A stretch of DNA of 34,870 nucleotides from Pseudomonadota bacterium (GCA_023394655.1 JAEXAG010000139.1:1-34870), one strand, 5' to 3'; counted from the stretch's first letter, positions 8,776 to 18,903 are shown. A program made the numbers and translations. Notes: a model not told the origin generated them from the sequence alone.

Positions 8776-9045
8776 TCAATCCTCGACCACCGCGGTTTCG
8801 TCTTCGCCGCCCGGCAGCGGGCCGTTGCCGCCGCCGACGCGGACGTTGCGGGCCGGCACCACGCTGGAAATCGCGTGCTTGTAGACCATCTGGCTGATGG
8901 TGTTGCGCAGCAGGATGGCGAACTGGTCGAACGATTCGATCGTGCCCTGCAGCTTGATGCCATTGACCAGGAAGATCGACACCGGTACGCGCTCGCGGCG
9001 CAGCGCGTTCAGGAAAGGATCTTGGAAGGATTGGGCCTTGGACAC
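8776..9045 (-). CDS. hfq: RNA chaperone Hfq
   Basis: 89 residues from the chosen GTG. It is a classic Sm fold: QSFQDPFLNALRRERVPVS at the start (proximal-face Gln8), Sm1 with NGIKLQG and FDQF (39-42), and Sm2 with Tyr55-Lys56-His57 (YKHAIS), followed by a short acidic tail (EDETAVVED). It forms a hexameric ring that pairs small RNAs with mRNAs. The GTG has AAGGGG about 6 bases upstream and matches the family start. An in-frame ATG at 9090 would add 15 residues (MPEQQQTTTDRKGKT). That leader is more likely untranslated because it carries an RNA repeat described separately. Confidence 0.97.
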   Translation of the reverse strand: MSKAQSFQDPFLNALRRERVPVSIFLVNGIKLQGTIESFDQFAILLRNTISQMVYKHAISSVVPARNVRVGGGNGPLPGGEDETAVVED

Positions 9046-9060
9046 GGTTTTCCCCTTGCG

Positions 9061-9080
9061 GTCTGTTGTTGTCTGTTGTT
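9061..9080. repeat. Perfect tandem 10-base repeat in the hfq leader
   Basis: GTCTGTTGTT occurs twice without a break on the plus strand. In the hfq transcript this reads AACAACAGAC twice, preceded by another AAC. It sits 16-35 bases before the hfq GTG. Confidence 0.85.
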
Positions 9081-9095
9081 GTTCTGGCATTGCGA

Positions 9096-9111
9096 TCCGG
9101 CCGCAGCCGGA
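9096..9111 (-). promoter_or_regulatory. Hairpin in the miaA-hfq intergenic leader
   Basis: A perfect 6-bp GC stem TCCGGC/GCCGGA with a 4-nt loop, 10 bases after the miaA stop and upstream of the A-R-N repeat. No T run follows, so it is not a standard terminator. It could protect an mRNA end or space the Hfq-binding repeat. Confidence 0.4.
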
Positions 9112-9120
9112 CATAGCAGT

Positions 9121-10095
9121 TTACACGCCCGCCCCGCCGGCACGCGGCAGGAAGCGGGCGACGCCGGCCATGATGTCGGCGGCCTGGTGCGCAGGATCGA
9201 ACCAGAGCGCGTCATGACGTCCACGCAGCCAGGTGAGCTGCCGTTTCGCCAGCTGGCGGGTGGCATGCAGGGCGCGGGCGCGGAACCGATCCGCATCGCA
9301 GAGCCCGTCCAGATGCTCCCAAGCCTGCCGATAGCCGACCGCGCGGATGGCCGGCAGGTCCAGCGGTGCCGGATGCGCGGCCAGTTCCGGCAACGCGCGA
9401 AGTGCCCTCACTTCATCGAGAAAACCCGCTTCAAGCATGGCGTCGAGGCGTTGTTCGATGCGTCGATGCAGCACTTCCCGGCTTGCCGGCGCCAGCACCA
9501 GGCGAAGCACCCGGAACGGAAAGTGCCGCATGCGCCGCCCTTCCCGCTGCCACTTGGAGATCGGCCGACCGGTGGTGCGCCAGACTTCCAGCGCACGCTG
9601 GATGCGCTGCGGATCGGTGGCGTGGATGCGAGCCGCGGCCTCGGGATCAACCCGGGCAAGTTCGGCGTGCAGGGCCGGCCAACCGCGTTCGGCGGCCTCC
9701 GCGGCCAGAGCCTCGCGCGTGGCGGCATGCGCCGCCGGCATCTCGGCGAGGCCTTCCAGCAGCGCCTGGAAATAGAGCCCGGTGCCGCCGGCGAGGATCG
9801 GCAGCCGGCCGCGGGCACGGAGATCGTCCAGCACGGTTTGGGCATCGCGGGCGAAATCGGCCGCGGAATACGGCTGCCACGGATCGCGGATGTCCAGCAG
9901 GTGATGCGGAACCCGCGCCTGCTCGCCGGCATCCGGCTTGGCCGCACCGATGTCCAGTCCGCGATAGACCAGCGCCGAATCCACGCTGACGATCTCGCCG
10001 TCATGGCGCTCCCCCAGCTCCAGCGCCAGCGCGGTCTTGCCCGCGGCGGTCGGGCCCATGACCGCCACCAGCGGCGGGCGACGATCGACCGGCAT
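9121..10095 (-). CDS. miaA: tRNA dimethylallyltransferase
   Basis: 324 residues. It transfers a dimethylallyl group to A37 of tRNAs that read UNN codons. Visible motifs are the P-loop GPTAAGKT (14-21), DSALVYRGLDIGAAKP just after, GGTGLYFQALL in the middle, and RQLAKRQLTWLRG near the C-terminus. The ATG (MPVDRRPP) is 2 bases past the putP stop, so translation is probably coupled to the transporter, an unusual upstream neighbour. It is followed by hfq after 75 bases, as in E. coli, although the usual mutL/amiB genes are absent upstream. Confidence 0.97.
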   Translation of the reverse strand: MPVDRRPPLVAVMGPTAAGKTALALELGERHDGEIVSVDSALVYRGLDIGAAKPDAGEQARVPHHLLDIRDPWQPYSAADFARDAQTVLDDLRARGRLPILAGGTGLYFQALLEGLAEMPAAHAATREALAAEAAERGWPALHAELARVDPEAAARIHATDPQRIQRALEVWRTTGRPISKWQREGRRMRHFPFRVLRLVLAPASREVLHRRIEQRLDAMLEAGFLDEVRALRALPELAAHPAPLDLPAIRAVGYRQAWEHLDGLCDADRFRARALHATRQLAKRQLTWLRGRHDALWFDPAHQAADIMAGVARFLPRAGGAGV

Positions 10096-10097
10096 CT

Positions 10098-11588
10098 TCA
10101 GTAACCCGCCGCCTTCAGCTCGGCGTGGACTGCATCGTGCACGGCCTCGACCGCCCGGCCCGGCGCGGGCGTCAGCAGGCTGGCGACGACCACGGCGAGG
10201 GTGCCGATCGCGAAACCGGGCACGATCTCGTACAGGGCGATTCCCGCGTACTGCTTCCACAGGATCACCGTGGCGGCACCGGCAAGGATGCCGGCCAGCG
10301 CGCCCCAGCCGTTCATGCGCCGCCAGAACAGCGAAAGCAGCACCACCGGCCCGAAAGCCGCGCCGAAACCGGCCCAGGCGTAGCTCACCAGCCCCAGCAC
10401 GCGGCTGTCCGGGTCGCGCGCCAGCCAGATCGCCAGCAAGGCCACGGCTGCCACCATGCCGCGACCGAACCAGACCAGCTCGCGCTGGCTGGCCTGGGTC
10501 CGCACGAAGCCGTGGTAGAAATCCTCGGTGAGCGCGCTGGCGCAGACCAGCAACTGCGCCGACAGGGTGCTCATGACGGCCGCCAGGATCGCCGAAAGCA
10601 GGATGCCCGCGATCCACGGGTTGAACAGCAGTTCGGCCAGCACGATGAAGACGCGCTCCGGGTTGGCCTGCACCGGCGCCGCCTGCTCCGGATTCGCGGC
10701 GAACCACGCCACGCCGGCGATGCCGACCATGATCGCACCGGCCAGACAGAGGATCATCCAGCTCATGCCGATGCGGCGCGCCTGCGGGATCGTGCGCAGG
10801 GATTCGGCGGCCATGAAGCGGGCAAGGATATGCGGCTGGCCGAAGTAGCCCAAGCCCCAGGCCAGCGCGGAAACCACCGCCACCATGCCGCCCGCGCCGA
10901 TCCAGCGCAGATGACCGGGGGCCGCCTGCTCCACCAGCGTGGCGGCTTCCGCCGGCCCGCCGAGAGAAAGCAGCACCATCACCGGCACCAGCAGCAGCGC
11001 AAAGATCATCAGGCTGGCCTGCACGGTGTCGGTCCAGCTCACCGCCAGGAATCCGCCGATCATGGTGTAGGCGATGGTCGCGGCCGCCCCCCACCACAGC
11101 GCCTGCGCGTAGGGAATGCCGAACACGCTTTCGAAAAGCCGCGCCCCCGCCACGATGCCGCTGGCGGCGTAGATGGCGAAGAACAGCAGGATGACCAGCG
11201 CGGACAGCACGCGCAGCAGCTTGCCGGCGTCATCGAAACGCGAGGTGAAATAGTCCGGCAAGGTCAGCGCGTTGTCGCAGCGCTCGGTATAGACGCGCAG
11301 CGGCCCGGCGACGAAGCGCCAGTTGAGCCAGGCACCGATGACCAGCCCCACCGCAATCCACGCCTCGGACATGCCGGTCAGATACAGCGCCCCGGGCAGG
11401 CCCATCAGCAGCCAGCCGCTCATGTCGGAGGCACCGGCGGCCAATGCAGTCACGTAGCCGCCCAGCGAACGCCCGCCGAGGATGTAATCGTCGAAGTTGC
11501 GCGTGCGCCACCAGGCGAACAATCCGATGGCGATCATCGCCAACAGGTACAGGCCGAAAGTGACGAGCAATTGCGGGTTGGCGGTCAT
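10098..11588 (-). CDS. putP: Sodium/proline symporter
   Basis: 496 residues, about 13 membrane segments. The N-terminal half is very close to E. coli PutP: NFDDYILGGRSLG, GASDMSGWLLMGLPGA with the sodium-site Asp at the same position (Asp55), NALTLPDYFTSRF, and the GGFLAVSWTDTVQ segment. It takes up proline with sodium for nutrition or osmoprotection. The ATG at 11588 has no good Shine-Dalgarno. A small hairpin (CCGATC-CCGA-GATCGG) lies immediately upstream in the 49-base gap after folP. There is no putA next to it, and its 3' end runs straight into miaA. Confidence 0.95.
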   Translation of the reverse strand: MTANPQLLVTFGLYLLAMIAIGLFAWWRTRNFDDYILGGRSLGGYVTALAAGASDMSGWLLMGLPGALYLTGMSEAWIAVGLVIGAWLNWRFVAGPLRVYTERCDNALTLPDYFTSRFDDAGKLLRVLSALVILLFFAIYAASGIVAGARLFESVFGIPYAQALWWGAAATIAYTMIGGFLAVSWTDTVQASLMIFALLLVPVMVLLSLGGPAEAATLVEQAAPGHLRWIGAGGMVAVVSALAWGLGYFGQPHILARFMAAESLRTIPQARRIGMSWMILCLAGAIMVGIAGVAWFAANPEQAAPVQANPERVFIVLAELLFNPWIAGILLSAILAAVMSTLSAQLLVCASALTEDFYHGFVRTQASQRELVWFGRGMVAAVALLAIWLARDPDSRVLGLVSYAWAGFGAAFGPVVLLSLFWRRMNGWGALAGILAGAATVILWKQYAGIALYEIVPGFAIGTLAVVVASLLTPAPGRAVEAVHDAVHAELKAAGY

Positions 11589-11637
11589 GGTGAATGCCGA
11601 TCTCGGGATCGGGCGAGTGTAACCCTGCTCCGCGGCG

Positions 11638-12537
11638 TCACTCCGGCCAGTCGATCGCCGCTGCCGACGCGGCCCGGTGGGCGCGCGGCGCCGGGACCGC
11701 CGCCACCGCCTCCCAGACCTTCAGGGCATCGACCGTGGCGGCCACATCGTGCACGCGGACGATGCGCGCACCGTTCTGCGCCGCGACCAGATGCGCCGCC
11801 ACCGAGGCATGGACGCGCGCCAAAGGCGCTTCGCGGCCGGTCAGTTCGCCCAGCATGCGCTTGCGCGACATCCCGGCCAGCACCGGCACCCCGAGTTCGC
11901 CAAGCCGGGCCTGGCGCGCCAGGAGCTCCAGATTGTGCGCCAAGGTCTTGCCGAACCCGTAGCCCGGATCGACCACCAGTTTCTTCCTGTCGATGCCGGC
12001 CATCTCGCAGGCGAAGATGCGCTCGGCGAGGAATCGATGCACCTCGCCCACCACGTCGTCGTAGCGCGGCTCGACCTGCATGGTGCGCGGCTCGCCCTGC
12101 ATGTGCATCAACACGACGGCGGCATCACTCGCGGCCGCCGCTTCGAGTGCGCCCTCGCGGCGCAGCGCCTGCACGTCGTTGATCATTCCGGCACCGGCGG
12201 CCACTGCCGCGCGCATCACCTCCGGCTTGGAGGTATCGATGCTGATCGGCACCTGCACGCGCGCGGCCAGCGCCTCGATCACCGGAACGACCCGGCGCAA
12301 CTCTTCCTCGACCGGCACTTCCCCCGCGCCCGGCCGGGTGGATTCCCCGCCGATGTCGAGCAGGTCGGCGCCCGCCTCCACCAGCTGCAAGCCGTGGGCC
12401 ACGGCGGCCTCGGTACTGTCGTGTGCACCACCGTCGGAGAACGAATCCGGCGTGACATTGACGATGCCCATCACCCGGCAGCGGTCCAGTGTCAGGATGC
12501 GCCCGGCGCAGTCGAGTTGCGGCGAAGTGTCGAACAT
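11638..12537 (-). CDS. folP: Dihydropteroate synthase
   Basis: 299 residues from ATG 12537 (a TTG one codon earlier is possible). It condenses p-aminobenzoate with hydroxymethyl-dihydropterin pyrophosphate in folate synthesis and is the sulfonamide target. TIM-barrel motifs: VMGIVNVTPDSFSDGG, DIGGESTRPG, SIDTSKPEV, INDVQAL, HMQGEP, VVDPGYGFGKT, AGMSRKRMLG, RVHDV. The C-terminal tail is Ala-rich and extends past the usual end. It follows ftsH by 57 bases on the same strand, matching the E. coli order rlmE-ftsH-folP. The glmM gene that normally comes next is missing; putP takes its place. Confidence 0.97.
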   Translation of the reverse strand: MFDTSPQLDCAGRILTLDRCRVMGIVNVTPDSFSDGGAHDSTEAAVAHGLQLVEAGADLLDIGGESTRPGAGEVPVEEELRRVVPVIEALAARVQVPISIDTSKPEVMRAAVAAGAGMINDVQALRREGALEAAAASDAAVVLMHMQGEPRTMQVEPRYDDVVGEVHRFLAERIFACEMAGIDRKKLVVDPGYGFGKTLAHNLELLARQARLGELGVPVLAGMSRKRMLGELTGREAPLARVHASVAAHLVAAQNGARIVRVHDVAATVDALKVWEAVAAVPAPRAHRAASAAAIDWPE

Positions 12538-12594
12538 CAACGGTCGTCCGGAGGCAGGCGGCCGCGATTCATCGCGGCGGCAGATGGCCGCACA

Positions 12595-14499
<1,905 letters not shown>

Positions 14500-14515
14500 G
14501 GAATCTCCGGGCGGT

Positions 14516-15145
14516 TCATTTCATCTGCGCCAGCTTGCCCTGGGCGAGCGCATACACTTCGTTGGAACGCTGGCGCGAGGCCGCGGGCTTGCGGATCGCC
14601 ACCTTCGAGTAGCGGCGGCGCAGGTCACGCACGTAATCGTCGAAACCCACGCCCTGGAACAGCTTGATCAGGAATGCCCCACCGGTGCGCAGGTGGTCGT
14701 CGGCGAAGGCCATCGCCAGCTCCGAAAGGTGCATGGCGCGGGCCTGGTCGACGGCATCCACTCCACTCATATTGGGGGCCATGTCCGACAACACAAGATC
14801 GACGCGATCATCGCCGAGCATGGCCTGCAACCGGGATATGACCTCATCTTCCCTGAAATCGCCATGAAGGAACTCGACGCCGGCAAGTCCGGGCATCTCG
14901 AGGATGTCCGAGGCGATCACCCGGCCGGTGTCGCCGAGTTTCTGCCGCACCCATTGCGACCAGCCCCCGGGCGCGGCGCCGAGATCCACCACCACCATGC
15001 CGGGCTTGAGCAGGCGATCGCGCTCGACCAGCTCTTCCAGCTTGAACGCCGCACGCGAGCGCAGCCCGGCCGCCTGCGCCTTCTTGACGTAGGGGTCGGA
15101 GAAATGCTCCTTGAGCCAGCGTTGGCTGGATTTGCTGCGTGCCAT
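14516..15145 (-). CDS. rlmE: 23S rRNA 2'-O-methyltransferase (RrmJ/FtsJ)
   Basis: 209 residues. It methylates the 2'-OH of U2552 in the A loop of 23S rRNA in known systems. The SAM-binding loop VVDLGAAPGGWSQW is at 52-65. The catalytic K-D-K-E tetrad is visible as Lys35, Asp121, Lys161 and Glu196. Start chosen at ATG 15145 (MARSKSSQRW), matching the family; the longer open frame upstream runs through the divergent yhbY gene. It is the first gene of the rlmE-ftsH-folP unit. Confidence 0.97.
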   Translation of the reverse strand: MARSKSSQRWLKEHFSDPYVKKAQAAGLRSRAAFKLEELVERDRLLKPGMVVVDLGAAPGGWSQWVRQKLGDTGRVIASDILEMPGLAGVEFLHGDFREDEVISRLQAMLGDDRVDLVLSDMAPNMSGVDAVDQARAMHLSELAMAFADDHLRTGGAFLIKLFQGVGFDDYVRDLRRRYSKVAIRKPAASRQRSNEVYALAQGKLAQMK

Positions 15146-15214
15146 GCGTAGAGCCGGAGGGATCGGCCTGCATGATACCCTGCCCGCCCGGCCCCACTTC
15201 GCGCCCGAGACCCC

Positions 15215-15520
15215 ATGAGCATCGAACTGACCCCCGCCCAGACCCGTTACCTGCGAGGCGAGGCGCATGACTTGCGTCCGTTGCTGCAAGTGGGTGGCAA
15301 GGGCCTTGGCGATGGCCTGATCGCGGAACTCGGCCAGTTGCTGGAAGACCACGAGCTGGTGAAGGTGAAGGTGGCCGCCGCCGATCGCGAAACGCGCGAT
15401 GCCCTGATCGCCGAGATGGTCGGCCAGGTCGAAGCCGCGCTGGTGCAGCGCATCGGCCATACCGCGGTCCTGTATCGGCCCTCCACGGAGAAGCGGCGCA
15501 TCGTGCTGCCGCGCGCCTGA
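15215..15520 (+). CDS. yhbY: YhbY-type CRM-domain RNA-binding protein
   Basis: 101 residues covering a single CRM domain. LTPAQTRYLRGEAHDLRPLLQVGGKGL contains the GxxG-type loop (GGKGLG) used for RNA binding. In E. coli YhbY associates with pre-50S ribosomal subunits. It is divergent from rlmE, another 50S maturation gene, with a 69-base gap, the same arrangement as in E. coli. The ATG follows a weak GAG site. Confidence 0.93.
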   Translation: MSIELTPAQTRYLRGEAHDLRPLLQVGGKGLGDGLIAELGQLLEDHELVKVKVAAADRETRDALIAEMVGQVEAALVQRIGHTAVLYRPSTEKRRIVLPRA

Positions 15521-15888
15521 TGCTGCTGGTCGAGGAAAAACCGGATTTCGAATACGTTCTGCGTGGCGCCGACGGCGCATCCGCGCGGGTCAACGAGCGT
15601 ACGCTGTCCGCCAGCTTCATCTTGTCCCCGGACACGTTGCTGGAAGACTGGCCGGCCGGCCCGGCAGCGGCGCTGGATGCCGAGGCGATGGCACCGCTCC
15701 TCGCGCTCGGGCCCGAGGTGGTGATCCTCGGCACCGGGGATCGCCAGCACTTCCCGGCCGCCGCCATGGCCGCCTGCCTGCAGCGCGGCATCGGCATCGA
15801 ATGCATGGGCAATGCCGCCGCCGCCCGCACCTACAACGTGCTGGCCGGCGAAGGCCGCCGCGTCGTGGCGGCTTTCCTGCTGGGCTGA
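15520..15888 (+). CDS. Mth938-like (DUF498) domain protein
   Basis: 122 residues. The family pattern is visible: a central LGPEVVILGTG segment, a following GIGIECMGNAAAARTYNVLAGEGRRVVAAFLL tail in parts, and the small alpha/beta size. Relatives include archaeal Mth938 and the mitochondrial complex I assembly factor NDUFAF3. The bacterial role is not established. Its ATG overlaps the yhbY stop (TGATG at 15518-15522), so it is translationally coupled to it. It faces the nlpD-like gene, and the 64-base gap contains a hairpin over the nlpD stop but no T run. Confidence 0.88.
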   Translation: MLLVEEKPDFEYVLRGADGASARVNERTLSASFILSPDTLLEDWPAGPAAALDAEAMAPLLALGPEVVILGTGDRQHFPAAAMAACLQRGIGIECMGNAAAARTYNVLAGEGRRVVAAFLLG

Positions 15889-15952
15889 ACCCGCCCGGCC
15901 GTATCGTTCCGCTGCCCTGGCCGCACGCACATCGCCTGCGGCCGAAGCCGCG

Positions 15953-16735
15953 TCAGCGACGCGGCAGATGGGCCTGCGGATCGACCGGCTTGCCGTTCAG
16001 GCGGATCTCGAAATGCAGCATGTTGCGCGGCGCGCCGGTCGAACCGAGCTCGCCGATCTGCTGTCCGCCCTTGACCACCGCGCCTTCATTGACCAGCCGC
16101 CGGCGGTTGTGGCCGTAGGCGGAGAGCCACTGGTCATCGTGCTTGACGATGATCAGCTCGCCGTAACCGACCAGCCCGGAGCCGGAATACACCACCACGC
16201 CATCGGCCGCCGCACGGACCGCCTCGCCGCCGTTGCCGGCGATGTCGATGCCCTGGCGGGTCGGATCATCCGCACGCCAGGTGGAAATGATGTTGCCGCC
16301 CTGCACCGGCCACTGCCAGGCGATGCGGCTGGCGGGCGCAGGCGCCGGCGTCGGCCGCGGCGTCACGGGACGGGGTGCCGGCGTGCTCGGCCGCGGGGCG
16401 GGCGAAGTGGCAGCGGTGGCCCCACCCGGATACAGGCGCACGCGCTGGCCCGGATAGATCGTGTACGGCGGCGGAATGTTGTTCCACAGCGCCAGGTCCA
16501 GCGGCGTGATGCCGTTCTGGGTGGCGATGCGATACACCGTGTCGCCGCGCTGCACCACGTAGGTCGCACCGTACTTGGGCTGGGAAACACGCGGCGCCGG
16601 CGTAGGGGTGCCGGTCGCGGGCTGGCTGCCGGAAGACCGCACCACGCTGCTGCTGCAGGCCGAAAGCCCGAGCGCGATGGCGCCGGCGGCGGCCAGGGCG
16701 ATGGGAAGGAATGTACGCGGAATCTTGTGGGTCAT
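15953..16735 (-). CDS. nlpD: NlpD-like LysM / degenerate LytM (M23) lipoprotein, amidase activator
   Basis: 260 residues from ATG 16735. It has a lipoprotein signal with lipobox LSAC (Cys near residue 27), a LysM peptidoglycan-binding domain (YVVQRGDTVYRIA ... PGQRVRLYP), a Pro/Thr/Ala-rich linker, and a C-terminal LytM domain. The LytM zinc site is broken: GIDIAG lacks the preceding His, and MLHFEI has Met where catalytic enzymes have the first His. The same losses occur in E. coli NlpD, which activates the amidase AmiC instead of cutting peptidoglycan itself. Position after surE-pcm supports NlpD. A GTG immediately before the ATG is an alternative start. Confidence 0.93.
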   Translation of the reverse strand: MTHKIPRTFLPIALAAAGAIALGLSACSSSVVRSSGSQPATGTPTPAPRVSQPKYGATYVVQRGDTVYRIATQNGITPLDLALWNNIPPPYTIYPGQRVRLYPGGATAATSPAPRPSTPAPRPVTPRPTPAPAPASRIAWQWPVQGGNIISTWRADDPTRQGIDIAGNGGEAVRAAADGVVVYSGSGLVGYGELIIVKHDDQWLSAYGHNRRRLVNEGAVVKGGQQIGELGSTGAPRNMLHFEIRLNGKPVDPQAHLPRR

Positions 16736-16763
16736 CACTCGTCGATTGGGCTGGTGGGCCGTT

Positions 16764-17429
16764 TCAGGCGGCCAGGCGCTGCCAGATCTGGTGCAGGACG
16801 GCACCACCGCCGCCGATCAGGATACCGAAGTAGAGGGTCGTGGCCAGGTTGGCGAGATGTCCCAGCAGGATGGCACCGCCATCGCGCTGGATGAACCCCA
16901 CCCCGAACAGCAGCAGCGCGACCGCGGGGAACGTATTGCTGAAGGGAACGAAGCCGAAGGGTGCCATCAACAGGAGTGCACCGAGGATGAAGGCCAGATT
17001 GTTCACCGTGCCCATGCCGCGGCCGGAAACCAGCGATGCCATGCGCCGCGGCTTGCTGATCCGCTCCATGCGCTGCACCCAGCGCATCCCGGCACGCAGG
17101 CCCGGCCGCAGCTTTTCCGCCGGCAGGGCGCGCTCGCGCAGTTTCGCCGGCAGCCAGAGCGGTTTGCCGAGCAGGCGGCTGATGCCGACCAGGAGGATCG
17201 CCGCGCCGAAGATCGTGCTCACGCCGGGAATCGACACCGGGATGAGGAACACCAGCGTCAGCAGGATCGACAGCAGCAGCAGGCCTTCGTCGCCGAACAC
17301 GTCCAGCAGCTCGCCCAGGGTGAGGCGATCCTCCGGCAGCTCGTCGATCACCCGTGCGATCTGCTCGCCGAGCGATTCATCCGGGTTTTGGCCGGGGCGG
17401 CCCTTTTCTTCCATGCCCATTCGTTCCAT
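16764..17429 (-). CDS. ExoD-family membrane protein (COG3932)
   Basis: 221 residues. A short charged N-terminus with ESLGEQIARVIDELP and LGELLDVFGDEGLLLL is followed by four or five hydrophobic segments, including IPVSIPGVSTIFGAAILLVG and a PFGFVPFSNTFPAVALLLFGVGF block. This is the ExoD pattern, named for a rhizobial exopolysaccharide mutant; the molecular role is unknown. It sits between pcm and nlpD, 16 bases after pcm, inside the operon. An ExoD gene in this place is not part of the E. coli cluster. The ATG at 17429 (MERMGMEEKG) or Met4/Met6 could be the true start. Confidence 0.88.
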   Translation of the reverse strand: MERMGMEEKGRPGQNPDESLGEQIARVIDELPEDRLTLGELLDVFGDEGLLLLSILLTLVFLIPVSIPGVSTIFGAAILLVGISRLLGKPLWLPAKLRERALPAEKLRPGLRAGMRWVQRMERISKPRRMASLVSGRGMGTVNNLAFILGALLLMAPFGFVPFSNTFPAVALLLFGVGFIQRDGGAILLGHLANLATTLYFGILIGGGGAVLHQIWQRLAA

Positions 17430-17445
17430 GTTCCGTGGTGTGGTG

Positions 17446-18111
17446 TCAGTCGAGGACGCCGGCGAGCAGCGGCACGAAACTCACCGGCGCCAGATTGGAT
17501 TGCCGCAGGTTGCCATCGGCATCCGACCGGATGCACAGGAGCTGGCCACCCACCGGCGCCACCAGCGTGCCGCCGGGCGCCAGTTGCGAAAGCAGCGCCG
17601 GTTCCAGCGCGGCGGCACCGGCAGTGACCACGATCGCGTCGAACGGGGCTTCCTCCGGCCATCCGATGCGGCCATCGTCGTGGCGGCTGCGCACTTCGAT
17701 GCCGAGCTTGCGGAATCGTTTGCGGGCGGTGCGCAGCAGGTCGCCGATGCGCTCGACGGTGAACACCTGCATGCCCAGCGCGGCCAGAACGGCCGCCTGG
17801 TAACCGGAGCCGGTGCCGATCTCCAGCACCTTGCGCGGCGAGGCATCGAGCACGGCGGCGGTCATCATCGCCACCACCCAGGGCTGCGAAATGGTCTGGC
17901 CGTGGCCGATCGGCAAGGCCGTGTCCTCGTAGGCACGCCCCGCCAGCGCCTCGTCGACGAACAGATGGCGCGGCACCGTGCGGATCGCCGTCAGCACGCG
18001 CTCGTCGCCGACGCCCTGCTCCCGCAGGCGCTCGATCAGGCGGTCGCGCACGCGCTGGCCGGTCATGCCGACGCCCAGTGCTTCCGGCTGCAGGCGCATC
18101 CTCGAGATCAT
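17446..18111 (-). CDS. pcm: Protein-L-isoaspartate O-methyltransferase
   Basis: 221 residues. It methylates isoaspartyl residues that arise in ageing proteins, starting their repair. GQTISQP is at 71-77 and SAM motif I EIGTGSGYQAAVLA at 97-110; FVPLLAGV near the end fits the family. The ATG overlaps the surE stop (ATGA at 18108-18111), so the pair is co-translated as in E. coli. In-frame Met5 or a GTG further downstream could also serve. Confidence 0.96.
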   Translation of the reverse strand: MISRMRLQPEALGVGMTGQRVRDRLIERLREQGVGDERVLTAIRTVPRHLFVDEALAGRAYEDTALPIGHGQTISQPWVVAMMTAAVLDASPRKVLEIGTGSGYQAAVLAALGMQVFTVERIGDLLRTARKRFRKLGIEVRSRHDDGRIGWPEEAPFDAIVVTAGAAALEPALLSQLAPGGTLVAPVGGQLLCIRSDADGNLRQSNLAPVSFVPLLAGVLD

Positions 18112-18878
18112 GCGACGCGGAAGCCCTGGACCCAGCTCGCCACCTGCTCCAGCGCCTGATAGCGGGTCAGGTCCACCTTGATCGGGGTCACCGAGATCGC
18201 ACCACGACGCACCGCGTCGAAATCGGTGCCGGGGCCGGAATCCTGTTCGGGGCCGGCCGGGCCGATCCAGTAGAACGCCCGGCCACGCGGATCCGGCGCC
18301 GGGATGCAGCCTTCGGCGCGATGGCGATTGCCGAGGCGGGTCGCCTCGAAGGCGATCACGTCTTCCCATGGGCGATCGGGGACGTTGACGTTGAGGATGG
18401 TGTCGGCCGGCAGCGGATCACGCGCCAGACGATCGACGATCTGCACCGCAGCACGCGCGGCGGTCCCGAAATGCCGGGGGTCATGCTCGCGGGTAACCAG
18501 CGAAACCGCCACCGCCGGCAGGCCCAGGAAGCGTCCTTCCATCGCCGCGGAGACGGTGCCGGAATAGATCACGTCGTCACCGAGGTTGGCGGCGTTGTTG
18601 ATGCCCGAGACCACGATGTCCGGTTCGGCCCGGCCTTCGAACATCCCGGTCAGCGCCAGGTGGACGCAATCGGTCGGGGTGCCGTGCACGCGCCAGGTGT
18701 CGTCGTCCACGCGCACCACGCGGATCGGCATGTCCAGGGTGAGCGAGTTGCTGGCGCCGCTGCGATCACGATCGGGCGCGACCACCGTCACCTCGTGCCC
18801 GGCGCCGCGAAGCTCGTCGGCCAGGATCCGGATGCCCGGCGCGTCCACGCCGTCGTCGTTGCTCACAAGAATGCGCAT
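18108..18878 (-). CDS. surE: 5'/3'-nucleotidase SurE
   Basis: 256 residues. A metal-dependent phosphatase acting on nucleoside monophosphates, tied to stationary-phase survival. The N-terminal MRILVSNDDG carries metal ligands Asp8 and Asp9. Ser40 (DRDRSG) and SGINNAANLG (91-100, Asn94/Asn95) complete the site. It is the first gene of the surE-pcm-ExoD-nlpD unit. It diverges from the smr gene with a 60-base gap. Confidence 0.97.
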   Translation of the reverse strand: MRILVSNDDGVDAPGIRILADELRGAGHEVTVVAPDRDRSGASNSLTLDMPIRVVRVDDDTWRVHGTPTDCVHLALTGMFEGRAEPDIVVSGINNAANLGDDVIYSGTVSAAMEGRFLGLPAVAVSLVTREHDPRHFGTAARAAVQIVDRLARDPLPADTILNVNVPDRPWEDVIAFEATRLGNRHRAEGCIPAPDPRGRAFYWIGPAGPEQDSGPGTDFDAVRRGAISVTPIKVDLTRYQALEQVASWVQGFRVA

Positions 18879-18903
18879 GCGTTGCCTCGATCACGGAAAC
18901 CAC

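Noticed and set aside
15146..15214. TATCAT-like -10 boxes between rlmE and yhbY
   Set aside because: No -35 is found at a proper distance on either strand; too weak to list as a promoter.
15947..15965. Perfect 8-bp hairpin GCCGCGTC-AGC-GACGCGGC across the nlpD stop
   Set aside because: There is no T run on the minus strand and half of it is coding, so I could not call it a terminator.
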